From an uncultured Eubacteriales bacterium (lineage in GTDB: Bacteria > Bacillota > Clostridia > Oscillospirales > CAG-272), in assembly GCA_934476315.1 (NCBI GenBank), contig CAKSNQ010000044.1:1-11302 (forward strand): 11,302 bases of DNA, read 5' to 3'. Below the pieces are notes generated by a model that ran no database searches, was not told the origin of the DNA, and saw only the letters and a program-made list of their open reading frames with translations. The translations under genes were made by a program, and so were the position numbers. Below, one piece after another: positions 1 to 6,443 of this stretch (position 1 is the first letter of the stretch; each line of letters starts with the position of its first letter).

Positions 1-528
1 GTGGTTCAATCAGCAAAAAACCAAGCTGATAAGGTTTTTCGTGTCAATGTTATCAGTGGCGGCGACCCGCTGGAAATCTACACCGACCGTGAGGGCGAGG
101 TCATCTTCAAGAAATATTCTCCCATCGGCGAGTTGGCGGGGTTCGCCGCGCAGTACGCCGAGACGCTTCACAAAACCTGCTCGCTGTCCGTCGTGATCTG
201 CGACCGTGACGCCGTGATCGCCTGCTCGGGCGTTCCCAAAAAGGAATATGCCGACAAGGCGCTCTCCGATGAACTGGAGGGCATCATCAACAGCCGTGCG
301 CTGTACGTCCGCCACGAGGACGAGGAAAAGCTCCCTGTGCTGTCCGACGGCAACACCGCGCATTTTATCCGCTGTGCTATGCCCATCATCAGCGAGGGGG
401 ACATCATCGGCTGTGTCGCATCGGTGGAAGCGACCGACGACGCACACGCCGCGCATCTCAACGCCGATGTGGAGATCAAGCTCATTCAGACCGCTGCGGG
501 ATTTCTCGGTCGTCAGCTCGAGAGCTGA
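1..528 (+). CDS. spoVT: Stage V sporulation protein T (SpoVT), N-terminus missing or replaced
   Basis: SpoVT is a forespore transcription regulator with an AbrB-type swapped-hairpin DNA-binding domain followed by a GAF-like domain. From residue 21 the match is clear: GDPLEIYTDREGEV and KKYSPIGEL are the second half of the AbrB domain. A GAF-like part (about residues 50-175) then includes SVVICDRDAVIA and ends in TAAGFLGRQLES, the family's usual C-terminus. The first ~20 codons do not match the expected start (about 30 residues with a DLGRVVIPKEIR-like segment) and are about 40% GC, well below the rest of the gene. A GTG sits at base 1, but there is no upstream sequence to show a ribosome site, and the frame is open to the window edge, so the gene may begin outside. 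Identity is confident. Whether this copy is functional is doubtful, because half of the DNA-binding fold is absent from what is visible. Confidence 0.85.
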   Translation: MVQSAKNQADKVFRVNVISGGDPLEIYTDREGEVIFKKYSPIGELAGFAAQYAETLHKTCSLSVVICDRDAVIACSGVPKKEYADKALSDELEGIINSRALYVRHEDEEKLPVLSDGNTAHFIRCAMPIISEGDIIGCVASVEATDDAHAAHLNADVEIKLIQTAAGFLGRQLES

Positions 529-554
529 ACCGCCCCGCAGTGCTCACCGGGATC

Positions 555-593
555 GGGGATGTAAAAAGCTCAAAATAAGTTTTTTACATCCCC
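555..593. repeat. 13-bp perfect hairpin downstream of spoVT
   Basis: GGGGATGTAAAAA (555-567) is the exact reverse complement of TTTTTACATCCCC (581-593), with a 13-base loop. It begins 27 bases after the spoVT stop. The A/T pairs lie next to the loop and the G/C pairs at the base, and no T-run follows, so it is not a textbook terminator. It may protect the 3' end of the message or help the terminator at 609. Confidence 0.75.
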
Positions 594-608
594 ATCGGCA
601 GTGCTCTC

Positions 609-630
609 GGCGGCAGAAAGCCGCCTTTTT
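609..630 (+). terminator. Rho-independent terminator of spoVT
   Basis: GGCGGC (609-614) pairs with GCCGCC (620-625) around a five-base AGAAA loop and is followed directly by TTTTT (626-630). This is a short but classic intrinsic terminator, about 80 bases after the spoVT stop. Confidence 0.85.
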
Positions 631-712
631 ATTGCAAAAAAGCCAAGGCACAGGAAACAAAAACGACCAAGATCGCATCAAAAAGCCCGGCCCCCAACCG
701 GCATTTTTGAGT

Positions 713-752
713 GGCTGTTAAAAACATCCGGTTTTTTAACAGCCTCTTTTTT
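713..752 (+). terminator. Second terminator-like hairpin with T-run
   Basis: GGCTGTTAAAAA (713-724) pairs perfectly with TTTTTAACAGCC (733-744), and TCTTTTTT follows. It lies about 85 bases beyond the first terminator. Just before it, at 680-708, a weaker element has AAAAA, a CCGG/CCGG stem and TTTTT, which would suit a bidirectional terminator. The 509 bases between spoVT and the next gene (529-1037) otherwise hold only the promoter at 887-925, and I see no gene there. Confidence 0.7.
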
Positions 753-886
753 CGTCGGCGGACGCGCCCCGTTTTGAAAAACGGGAAAAGGTTTCCCCGA
801 TTATGATTGCCGTTCCAAATGCAAAGCCCCAAGCCCGCCGCGCCGCAACCGCTTATGCCGTTTTTCGACCGTTTGTGTCAAGTATC

Positions 887-925
887 TTGCCATTTTTACC
901 TCATATGGCTAAAATATGATATAAT
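887..925 (+). promoter_or_regulatory. Sigma-A-type promoter(s) for the small membrane protein
   Basis: TTGCCA (887-892), a 17-base spacer and TAAAAT (910-915) form a good promoter. Overlapping it, TGATATAAT gives an extended -10 with a consensus TATAAT at 920-925 but no good -35. Either could start transcription about 115-125 bases before the ATG at 1038. Which one is used cannot be decided from sequence. Confidence 0.6.
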
Positions 926-1037
926 GGTGTATGGGATTCATTCGCTCATGAGAGCTCACGCTCAGCATTCCGCTCTCCCCGCTTCCGGGTGGTGGAACAG
1001 ATATGACAAATGGCAAAGACACGAAAGGATACCGGAT

Positions 1038-1520
1038 ATGATGAGAAAAGCGCTTTCCGCTTTGGTCGTGGTTTGTATCGTCGCCGCCGTCGTTATGGTC
1101 GCCGCGCTGATCTTCGGCGGCAGAGCGGGAGATTTTGTCCCGCCCCCCTTTGACGCCGCGGCGCAGGCGGGCGTGCCGGAGGCTCCCGCCGATACCGGGT
1201 ACGAGGAGATAGACGCCAGGGCGTTTCGCTTTTCCGCCGCGGGAGAGCTGACGGTGAGGGGCGGAAATGTTGATATATGGCTCACCAACCCGGAGGAAAA
1301 CACGGTCTGGCTGAAGGTGCGGATCCTGGACGAAAAAGGCAACATGCTTGGAGAAAGCGGCTTGATTCGCCCCGGCGAGTACGTGCGCGCGGTCAGCCTC
1401 GACACGGTTCCGGAAAAGTCCGTCGCCGTTTCACTGAAGATCATGGCGTACGAGCCGGACACGTATTACAGCGCGGGCGCAGCGAGATTCAACACATTTC
1501 TGACGGTTGCGGGCAAATAA
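1038..1520 (+). CDS. Membrane-anchored protein with extracellular beta-sandwich domain
   Basis: This encodes 160 residues. Residues 5-27 form one hydrophobic segment after a short positive N-terminus (MMRK), with no lipobox, so the protein is probably an anchored, outward-facing single-pass protein. A proline/alanine-rich linker follows (about 30-55). The C-terminal domain (about 65-157) has NPEEN, VWLKVRILDEKGN, ESGLIRPGEY and a closing FNTFLTV strand. I know this pattern (N-P-x-x-N, then L/V-x-x-SGLI-x-PG) from small Firmicute surface proteins of unknown function, so I assign fold and location only. I chose ATG 1038 because AAAGG lies 9 bases before it and the hydrophobic segment starts right after. 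The open frame continues back to 807 but would run through the promoter. It appears to be transcribed alone. Confidence 0.75.
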   Translation: MMRKALSALVVVCIVAAVVMVAALIFGGRAGDFVPPPFDAAAQAGVPEAPADTGYEEIDARAFRFSAAGELTVRGGNVDIWLTNPEENTVWLKVRILDEKGNMLGESGLIRPGEYVRAVSLDTVPEKSVAVSLKIMAYEPDTYYSAGAARFNTFLTVAGK

Positions 1521-1549
1521 TCTGTCGGGCGAGGGCGGGTAGTCTGTCG

Positions 1550-1739
1550 GGGAGCCTCCGTCCCGCCCCTCACGGGAGGATTCCCCTCGCCATGCCACGT
1601 TAAAAGACACGGTTTATCGGCGAAAGGTGGGCTATCCCCCTCCGCGGGCGAATGGTCAAAAAGATTTTGAAACACGACGCCGGAGCAGGGTTGGAAGCTG
1701 CCGGTCAGGCAGGGCGCAACGCACGTCCTGCCTTTTTTT
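1550..1739 (+). ncRNA. Candidate rod-shaped structured RNA (6S-like in outline, identity unproven)
   Basis: The roughly 220 bases between two genes contain nested, ordered pairings: CTCCG 1556-1560 with CGGAG 1681-1685; CCCGC 1562-1566 with GCGGG 1644-1648; GGGAGG 1574-1579 with CCCTCC 1638-1643; TCGCC 1587-1591 with GGCGA 1619-1623. Between the first two pairings the 3' strand has about 30 free bases holding a small hairpin (TCAAAA-AGA-TTTTGA, 1656-1670). A strong terminator closes the region. A long rod with a one-sided bubble and a small hairpin on its 3' strand recalls 6S RNA, which binds the RNA polymerase holoenzyme. I recognise no diagnostic 6S sequence and see no clear promoter, so it could be another RNA or a processed 3' untranslated region. 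The limits are approximate. Confidence 0.35.
1707..1739 (+). terminator. Strong rho-independent terminator before the transporter gene
   Basis: AGGCAGG (1707-1713) pairs with CCTGCCT (1727-1733) and a run of T (1733-1739) follows. It ends the transcript of the upstream small gene and/or the candidate RNA, and lies just 10 bases before the next promoter. Confidence 0.9.
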
Positions 1740-1749
1740 CGTCGCGCTA

Positions 1750-1778
1750 TGGACAATTTGATTTCTTTATGCTATAAT
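1750..1778 (+). promoter_or_regulatory. Sigma-A promoter of the MFS transporter
   Basis: TGGACA (1750-1755), a 17-base spacer and a consensus TATAAT (1773-1778) precede the gene. AAGGAG at 1801-1806 is the ribosome site, 11 bases before the ATG at 1818. The implied leader is only about 35 bases. Confidence 0.85.
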
Positions 1779-1817
1779 GTCATCAGTGAAATCTGTGGAT
1801 AAGGAGCTTCTTTTTTT

Positions 1818-3050
1818 ATGTCCCGCCTCACCGCGCGTCTGAATTACAAGCACACCATCGCTGCCTGCTACATCGGCTACCTCACGCAGGCGCTTGTCAT
1901 CAATTTTTCTCCCCTGCTTTTTGTGACCTTCCAGGATATCTACGGCTTGTCGCTCACGCAGGTCAGCACTCTCATCGCCATCAGCTTTACCACACAGCTC
2001 ATCGTGGATGGGCTGGCGTCCCGCTTCGTCGATAAGATCAGTTATCGGATCTCCGTGGTCGGCGCACATCTGTTCGCCCTGTGCGGCATGGTTGGTCTTG
2101 CCCTCCTGCCCGAGTTGCTCACTCCGATGCCCGGTCTTATCATCGCTACCGTACTCGGGAGCATCGGCGGCGGCTTGACCGAGGTCATGATTTCTCCCCT
2201 GCTGGAAGCCTGCCCGACCGACGGCAAGAGCGGTGCGATGAGCCTGCTACATTCCTTTTACTGCTGGGGACAGGTCGCGACCGTCGCGCTTTCCACGCTG
2301 TTCTTCGCCACCGTCGGCATCGAGCACTGGCGTCTGCTCGCCTGCCTGTGGGCAATTCTGCCCGCCGTCGGCGCGCTGGTCTTTGCCGTCGTGCCGCTGT
2401 ATCGGCTGGACGACGCCCCGGAGCAAGTCGAAAAGGGCGTCGGCACCGCCGCCGCGCGGCGCGACCGGCGCGTCCTGTTTTTGCTGTTCTTCGCCCTGAT
2501 GATCTGCGCGGGCGCGGCGGAGCAAGCCATGAGCCAATGGGCTTCCACGTTTGTGGAACGGGCGCTCGGCATGAAAAAGACCGTCGGCGACCTGCTCGGT
2601 CCCTGCCTGTTCGCCACGCTGATGGGCACCTCGCGTGTGCTCTACACCGTGCTTCAGAAAAAATGGCGGCTGGAGCGCTTCATGCTCGCCTCCTGCGTGC
2701 TGTGCGTTGTCGCCTACCTCCTCGCCGCGCTCTCCCCCTCCCCCGCGTTTTCCCTTTTGGGATGCGGACTGTGCGGACTGTCTGTCGGGATCCTTTGGCC
2801 CGGCACGTACAGCCGTGCGGCGGTCGATCTGCGGGGCGGCGGGATGTCTTTGTTCGCACTTCTGGCGCTCGGCGGGGACATCGGTTGTCTGATCGGGCCG
2901 TCTGCCGCAGGACAGGTCGCCGCCCGGTGCGGGGATAACCTCCGCGCCGCGTTCCTGTTTTCGCTCGTCTTCCCTGTCACGGCGATCGTGCTGTTTCTTT
3001 GGCTGTTCCGAAAAACAAAGAAGCAAAATGTCCGGCGGGCGGATGTCTGA
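1818..3050 (+). CDS. Major facilitator superfamily (MFS) transporter
   Basis: This encodes 410 residues, the usual size for a 12-helix MFS permease. Hydrophobic segments alternate with short loops throughout. A longer charged stretch near residues 194-215 (RLDDAPEQVEKG to AARRDRR) is the usual cytoplasmic linker between the two six-helix halves. Glycine-rich helices such as VLGSIGGGLTEVMISPLL and the acidic residue in this helix resemble the fucose/hexose-permease-like branch of MFS. I cannot name the substrate. Sugars, nucleosides or drugs are all possible. A polar EQAMSQWASTF segment in the second half could line the pathway. The gene has its own promoter and is followed after 54 bases by a small lipoprotein gene, probably on the same transcript. 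Confidence 0.88.
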   Translation: MSRLTARLNYKHTIAACYIGYLTQALVINFSPLLFVTFQDIYGLSLTQVSTLIAISFTTQLIVDGLASRFVDKISYRISVVGAHLFALCGMVGLALLPELLTPMPGLIIATVLGSIGGGLTEVMISPLLEACPTDGKSGAMSLLHSFYCWGQVATVALSTLFFATVGIEHWRLLACLWAILPAVGALVFAVVPLYRLDDAPEQVEKGVGTAAARRDRRVLFLLFFALMICAGAAEQAMSQWASTFVERALGMKKTVGDLLGPCLFATLMGTSRVLYTVLQKKWRLERFMLASCVLCVVAYLLAALSPSPAFSLLGCGLCGLSVGILWPGTYSRAAVDLRGGGMSLFALLALGGDIGCLIGPSAAGQVAARCGDNLRAAFLFSLVFPVTAIVLFLWLFRKTKKQNVRRADV

Positions 3051-3104
3051 ATTTGAAAAGATGATTTGCGGTCGCGGTTCCGCCGCCGCAGGAAAGGGTC
3101 TACC

Positions 3105-3575
3105 ATGATGAAAAAACCGATTCTCCGCGCTCCCCACGCTTCCCACAAAGCCCGCGTCTCACGCCTCTTTGCATGCCTACTGGCGCTTTGCCTGCTTTTG
3201 CTCCCGGTGCTCCTTTCCGGATGCGCCGCCTTCCGGACGGACAAGGATGACGCCGCCATCGTCGGCATCTGGCGCATGACGTCCTACACGACCGACAAGG
3301 GTACGCAGGCGGACATCGGGGATCACGAGCTGGACACGGTCTTTTACTCCACGGGCGTGGGCGTCATGAAGATCGATGGGGAGACCAATCAGATGTTCGA
3401 CTATGTTGCCCGCGGCGGCAAGCTGACCCGGACGTTCAACCACGACGAGACGCAGACCTCGACCGACACCTACACCATCAGCGCCGACGGTCTGACACTG
3501 ACCATCGTCTCGCCCGATAACGGCGCAACCATCGTCATGAGGCGGATTCCGGACGACAGTCAGACCGGAAAATAA
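3105..3575 (+). CDS. Small lipoprotein with lipocalin-like domain
   Basis: This encodes 156 residues. The N-terminal ~20 residues are basic (KK, HKAR), then LFACLLALCLLLLPVLLSGC ends in a lipobox (LLSG/Cys40), so the mature protein should be lipid-anchored on the outer face of the membrane and matured by Lgt and the LspA encoded nearby. The mature part starts with a charged spacer. GIWRMTSY (about 54-61) and repeated beta-strand segments ending in GLTLTIVSPDNGATIVMRRI follow the lipocalin-like pattern of small secreted clostridial proteins. No ligand or function is assigned. ATG 3105 is chosen because GGAAAGGG lies just upstream; a longer reading from 3066 would add an arginine-rich leader without a ribosome site. 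The transcription unit is probably shared with the MFS transporter. Confidence 0.75.
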   Translation: MMKKPILRAPHASHKARVSRLFACLLALCLLLLPVLLSGCAAFRTDKDDAAIVGIWRMTSYTTDKGTQADIGDHELDTVFYSTGVGVMKIDGETNQMFDYVARGGKLTRTFNHDETQTSTDTYTISADGLTLTIVSPDNGATIVMRRIPDDSQTGK

Positions 3576-3592
3576 TTTCCGTATTAAATCGG

Positions 3593-3624
3593 GGCGGCTA
3601 AAAAACTTGACGTTTTTAGCCGCC
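3593..3624. terminator. 12-bp hairpin ending the transporter-lipoprotein unit
   Basis: GGCGGCTAAAAA (3593-3604) pairs perfectly with TTTTTAGCCGCC (3613-3624) around an 8-base loop. It starts 18 bases after the lipoprotein stop. Only a weak TCTC tail follows, so it would be an imperfect intrinsic terminator in the plus direction. The A/T-near-loop layout matches the hairpins at 555, 713 and 3741. Confidence 0.65.
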
Positions 3625-3740
3625 TCTCAAAAATATCAGTCGGGGTTCCGGTCTTTTGTTTTGCGCGATCCCGGTCGTTTATGCCTCACAGTCTCGACTT
3701 TTCGCGGCAAAACGGCGGCGCTGTGCCGGGGTCAACGTCG

Positions 3741-3779
3741 TCGGGGGGTAAAAATTCTTTTCGAATTTTTACCCCCCGA
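3741..3779. terminator. 17-bp perfect hairpin between converging genes
   Basis: TCGGGGGGTAAAAATTC (3741-3757) and GAATTTTTACCCCCCGA (3763-3779) are exact reverse complements with a 5-base loop. It lies 19 bases beyond the stop of the minus-strand phosphatase gene and probably ends or protects the long ileS operon transcript. No T-run follows on the minus side. On the plus side TTTTC follows. Between this hairpin and the one at 3593-3624 I see nothing else. Confidence 0.65.
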
Positions 3780-3798
3780 TTTTCGGGCGCATGCGGCG

Positions 3799-4629
3799 TC
3801 AGATGCGTTCGATCAGGTCGGCGATCGCACCCTCGTCGTGATCGCACAGGACCATTTTGCAAAGCTCCCTGACGCGCGGTTGCGCATTGGCGGGGCAGAC
3901 CGCAACGTCTGCCGCCGCGAGCATGGTCAGGTCGTTTTCATAGTCTCCGACGGCGTAGGCGGTCACGGGAACGCCGTCCAGCCCCGCGCACACGCCGCGC
4001 AGGACGCGAAGCATCGTGCCCTTGGAGCACCCCGCCCTTTGCAGTTCGAGGAAGGTCTCCGAGGACTTGTTATACTCAAAGGCGTCGCCGAATTTCTCCC
4101 GCAGCTCACCCGCCAGCGCGTCCAGACCCTCGCACGCGCCGCGAAATACGACCTTGTACCACAGTCGCTGCATCCACCGCTCCACCGGGGCGACCTCGAC
4201 GGTGTAATCGGCGCGGTGCTCGGCGCAATAGGCGATGAAGCGCTCCATATAATCCGTTCTGCCATCGGTCAGAAAGCCCTGCGGCGTCGAGACCCGGAAG
4301 CCCACCTGCGGGAAGCTGTGGCGGGCGAAGAGCAGAGCCTGCCGCGTCACATCTGTATCCATGAACGTCTCGTGCAGGACGAGGCGGCGCGGATAGTCGT
4401 ACATATACGCGCCGTTGGCGACGATCGCGGGGGCGTTGACCAGCGAGAGCAGCTCGGGGATCGCCTCCAGGAGGTGGTCGTGATGCCGCCCCGTGGCAAA
4501 GGTGAACCGCCCACCGCCCCGGCAAAAGGCGCGCACCGCCTCCACATTCCGCGGCACAACGCGCCCGTGGTCGCCGAGAAAGGTGCCGTCCAGGTCGCTG
4601 ATGATCAGTTTTCCCCTGTAATCTGCCAT
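3799..4629 (-). CDS. Cof-type HAD-superfamily phosphatase
   Basis: This encodes 276 residues, typical for the Cof/YbiV group of small-molecule phosphatases (sugar phosphates, FMN, pyridoxal phosphate and similar). Motif I is SDLDGT (nucleophile Asp12, acid/base Asp14). Motif II is FATGR (Thr46). Motif III is Lys203 in SKGTML. Motif IV is GDYENDLTML (Asp229 and Asp233, which hold Mg2+). The ~110-190 insert is the large cap typical of type IIB. All catalytic residues are present, so it should be active, but the substrate is unknown. The start at 4629 has GGAG seven bases upstream. The frame extends further but has no second ribosome site. It is the last gene of the minus-strand run, 139 bases after the pseudouridine synthase, so it may be co-transcribed or may have its own promoter that I cannot see. 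Confidence 0.88.
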   Translation of the reverse strand: MADYRGKLIISDLDGTFLGDHGRVVPRNVEAVRAFCRGGGRFTFATGRHHDHLLEAIPELLSLVNAPAIVANGAYMYDYPRRLVLHETFMDTDVTRQALLFARHSFPQVGFRVSTPQGFLTDGRTDYMERFIAYCAEHRADYTVEVAPVERWMQRLWYKVVFRGACEGLDALAGELREKFGDAFEYNKSSETFLELQRAGCSKGTMLRVLRGVCAGLDGVPVTAYAVGDYENDLTMLAAADVAVCPANAQPRVRELCKMVLCDHDEGAIADLIERI

Positions 4630-4665
4630 GCTGTTTCTCCTTTTTGAAAAATTTTTCTTTGAGGT

Positions 4666-4682
4666 GCCCCGGGAACCCGGGC
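4666..4682. repeat. Short GC-rich inverted repeat between rluD-like and HAD genes
   Basis: GCCC-C-GGG, AA, CCC-GGGC form a compact imperfect palindrome in the 139-base gap. A second A/T palindrome (GAAAAATTTTTC) lies near 4645-4657, just ahead of the ribosome site. Neither has a terminator T-run directly after it, so they could attenuate or process the transcript. Evidence for any function is weak. Confidence 0.35.
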
Positions 4683-4768
4683 AGTGAAAGATGCGGCGGG
4701 AGCCATAGGGCGGGGCGGTATCGCCGGGTCGGTTTTCTTTGGGAAGCGGGCTCATGTGGCGGGCGCGC

Positions 4769-5719
4769 TTAGCGCGACAGTCCCTCCTGCCGACGCAGAA
4801 TCTCCAGAATCTGCTCCATTTTCTCCGGCATCGGCGCGCTGAACGTCATCTGCTCGCCCGTGCGCGGGTGAGTCAGGCGCAATCGTCCCGCGTGCAGGCA
4901 CTGACCGTGAAAAAGTGCCCGGTGCGTTGCCTCAAAGCGGGTTCCGCCGCCCCCGTACACCGCGTCCCCGAGGAGCGGGTGTCCGATGCTCGCCATGTGC
5001 ACGCGAATCTGATGTGTCCGCCCCGTCTCCAGCTCGCACTGCACCAGCGTGAACTGCCCGTAGCGCTCCAGCACGGTATAATGCGTCACCGCGTCGCGTG
5101 CGTGCACCCCCTCGCCGCGCAGGACTGCCATTTTCTTTCGGTCGGTCGGATGCCGCCCGATGGGAGCATCCACCGTGCCCGCGTCCTGTTTCAGGTTTCC
5201 CAGAACGATGGCAAAATACACGCGGCTGACCGCATGCGTCTTGAGCTGTTCGGAGAGCGACAGGTGCGCCGCGTCGTTTTTCGCGACGACCAGCAGTCCG
5301 CTCGTGTCCTTGTCGATGCGGTGGACGATACCGGGGCGAATCACGCCGCCGATGCCGGAGAGCGACGCGCCGCAATGGTGCAGAAGCGCGTTGACCAGCG
5401 TGCCGTCGGGATTCCCCGCGGCGGGGTGGACGACCATGCCCACAGGCTTATTGATGACGACAATGTCCTCATCCTCATAAACGACGTCCAGCGGAATTTC
5501 CTGCGCCTGTGTCTGCGTCGGCTCCGGCTCCGGTCGCGTAACCGAAAGCTCGTCGCCCACCGCGAGGACGCGGTTTTTCCGACATTCCGCGCCGTTGAGC
5601 AAAATCTGCCCCTGCTCCATCAGGCGCGCCACGGCGGAGCGGGTCAGCTCCGTGACCTCTGCCGCAAAGACATCGGCACGCACTCCCGCCCGCGTTGCGT
5701 CCACCGTATAGCGTTCCAC
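4769..5719 (-). CDS. RluD-family RNA pseudouridine synthase
   Basis: This encodes 316 residues from the GTG at 5719. Residues ~13-70 form an S4 RNA-binding domain (SAVARLMEQGQILLNG, then VLAVGDEL). The catalytic RsuA/RluA domain follows, with DEDIVVINKPVGMVVHP, the HRIDKDTSGLLVVAK motif (catalytic Asp136), a Tyr in RVYFAIV and the LETGRTHQIRVH motif. It converts specific uridines in rRNA to pseudouridine; the target is 23S rRNA if it follows E. coli RluD, though close paralogues differ in site. The GTG start has GGGGAGG seven bases upstream, while the ATG at 5785 has no ribosome site. Its position after lspA matches the B. subtilis lspA-ylyB order. A 105-base spacer after lspA has no terminator, so it is probably part of the ileS operon. 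Confidence 0.9.
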   Translation of the reverse strand: MERYTVDATRAGVRADVFAAEVTELTRSAVARLMEQGQILLNGAECRKNRVLAVGDELSVTRPEPEPTQTQAQEIPLDVVYEDEDIVVINKPVGMVVHPAAGNPDGTLVNALLHHCGASLSGIGGVIRPGIVHRIDKDTSGLLVVAKNDAAHLSLSEQLKTHAVSRVYFAIVLGNLKQDAGTVDAPIGRHPTDRKKMAVLRGEGVHARDAVTHYTVLERYGQFTLVQCELETGRTHQIRVHMASIGHPLLGDAVYGGGGTRFEATHRALFHGQCLHAGRLRLTHPRTGEQMTFSAPMPEKMEQILEILRRQEGLSR

Positions 5720-5824
5720 CGTGACACCTCCCCACTGTGATTTTTGGATTGAAAGCGCCCGCCGCCCCGCCATTCTGTGTGCCATGTACGCGCTGTGTGG
5801 GCGTGCGACGCGCGAACCGACGCC

Positions 5825-6427
5825 TTAATTTTCCGGTCCGTCCGCCGTATCCGAGGCGTTCGCCTTTGCCGCGCGATCGGCGCGAAGCTCGCGCACGGTC
5901 ATCAGAATCAGCCACAGAATCATCAGCCCGACCCCGACGCAGACGGCGACATCCGCCACGTTGAACACCCATGTCCAGAGCTTCGGGAACGGGTAAAAAT
6001 CAATAAAATCAATGACGTAGTGCAGCTTCACCCGGTCGATCATGTTTCCGATTCCCCCGCCGACAATCAGCATGAGCGCCGCGCGGCACAGCACGCTGTC
6101 GGGCGAATAGCAGACCAGGTACACGGTCACGCCAAGGATTGCCACGACCGACGCGATCATGAACACCCACGGGTGATCTCCCAGCATGCCGAACGCCATG
6201 CCGTCATTCTCCACGTAGGAAAAGCGCAGCACGCCGGGGATGAGGATGATCGGGTTGTGAGCGAGCGTCGCCGCGCGTTCGGCAATCCACGCCTTGCTCC
6301 ACTGGTCGGCAATCACCACCGCGGCGGCAAGCAACAGCCACAAAAGGACGGTGGGCTTTTTCAGCATGACCGGGGACGGACGACCTGCCGTCCCCCCTGT
6401 TTTTTTGTCCGTTTTCGGTTGTTCCAT
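5825..6427 (-). CDS. lspA: Lipoprotein signal peptidase (signal peptidase II)
   Basis: LspA is an inner-membrane aspartyl protease that removes the signal peptide from diacylglyceryl-modified prolipoproteins. The 200 residues contain the family signatures in order: ADQWSK (about 40-45), YVENDGMAFG (71-80), GGGIGNMIDR with catalytic Asp131, VIDFIDFYPF (138-147) and FNVADVAVCVG with catalytic Asp159. Four membrane segments are evident (about 25-40, 87-106, 112-130, 154-178). The family is usually 150-170 residues. This one is longer through a hydrophilic N-terminal stretch (residues 1-23) and a charged tail. The ATG at 6427 is preferred because GGAGG lies six bases upstream. A GTG directly before it would sit too close. 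It starts only 16 bases after the ileS stop, so the two are co-transcribed. Confidence 0.95.
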   Translation of the reverse strand: MEQPKTDKKTGGTAGRPSPVMLKKPTVLLWLLLAAAVVIADQWSKAWIAERAATLAHNPIILIPGVLRFSYVENDGMAFGMLGDHPWVFMIASVVAILGVTVYLVCYSPDSVLCRAALMLIVGGGIGNMIDRVKLHYVIDFIDFYPFPKLWTWVFNVADVAVCVGVGLMILWLILMTVRELRADRAAKANASDTADGPEN

Positions 6428-6443
6428 CACGCGCCTCCCGGGT

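Noticed and set aside
629..832. 67-codon minus-strand frame with a hydrophobic C-terminus
   Set aside because: It spans the 713-752 terminator hairpin and ends inside the spoVT terminator region. No ribosome site or homology was recognised.
807..1037. Longer N-terminus for the membrane protein gene
   Set aside because: It would be translated from DNA containing the promoter (887-925), and the hydrophobic anchor starts correctly at 1038 behind a ribosome site.
1521..1740. Riboswitch controlling the MFS transporter
   Set aside because: The terminator closes before the transporter's own promoter (1750-1778), so the structured region is not in the transporter's leader.
3607..4647. 346-codon open frame on the plus strand
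   Set aside because: It covers the antisense of the HAD phosphatase and runs through the 17-bp hairpin. There is no ribosome site, and the phosphatase has all four HAD motifs on the other strand.
4739..5740. 333-codon open frame on the plus strand
   Set aside because: It is antisense to the RluD-family gene, which carries the catalytic HRIDKDTSG motif.
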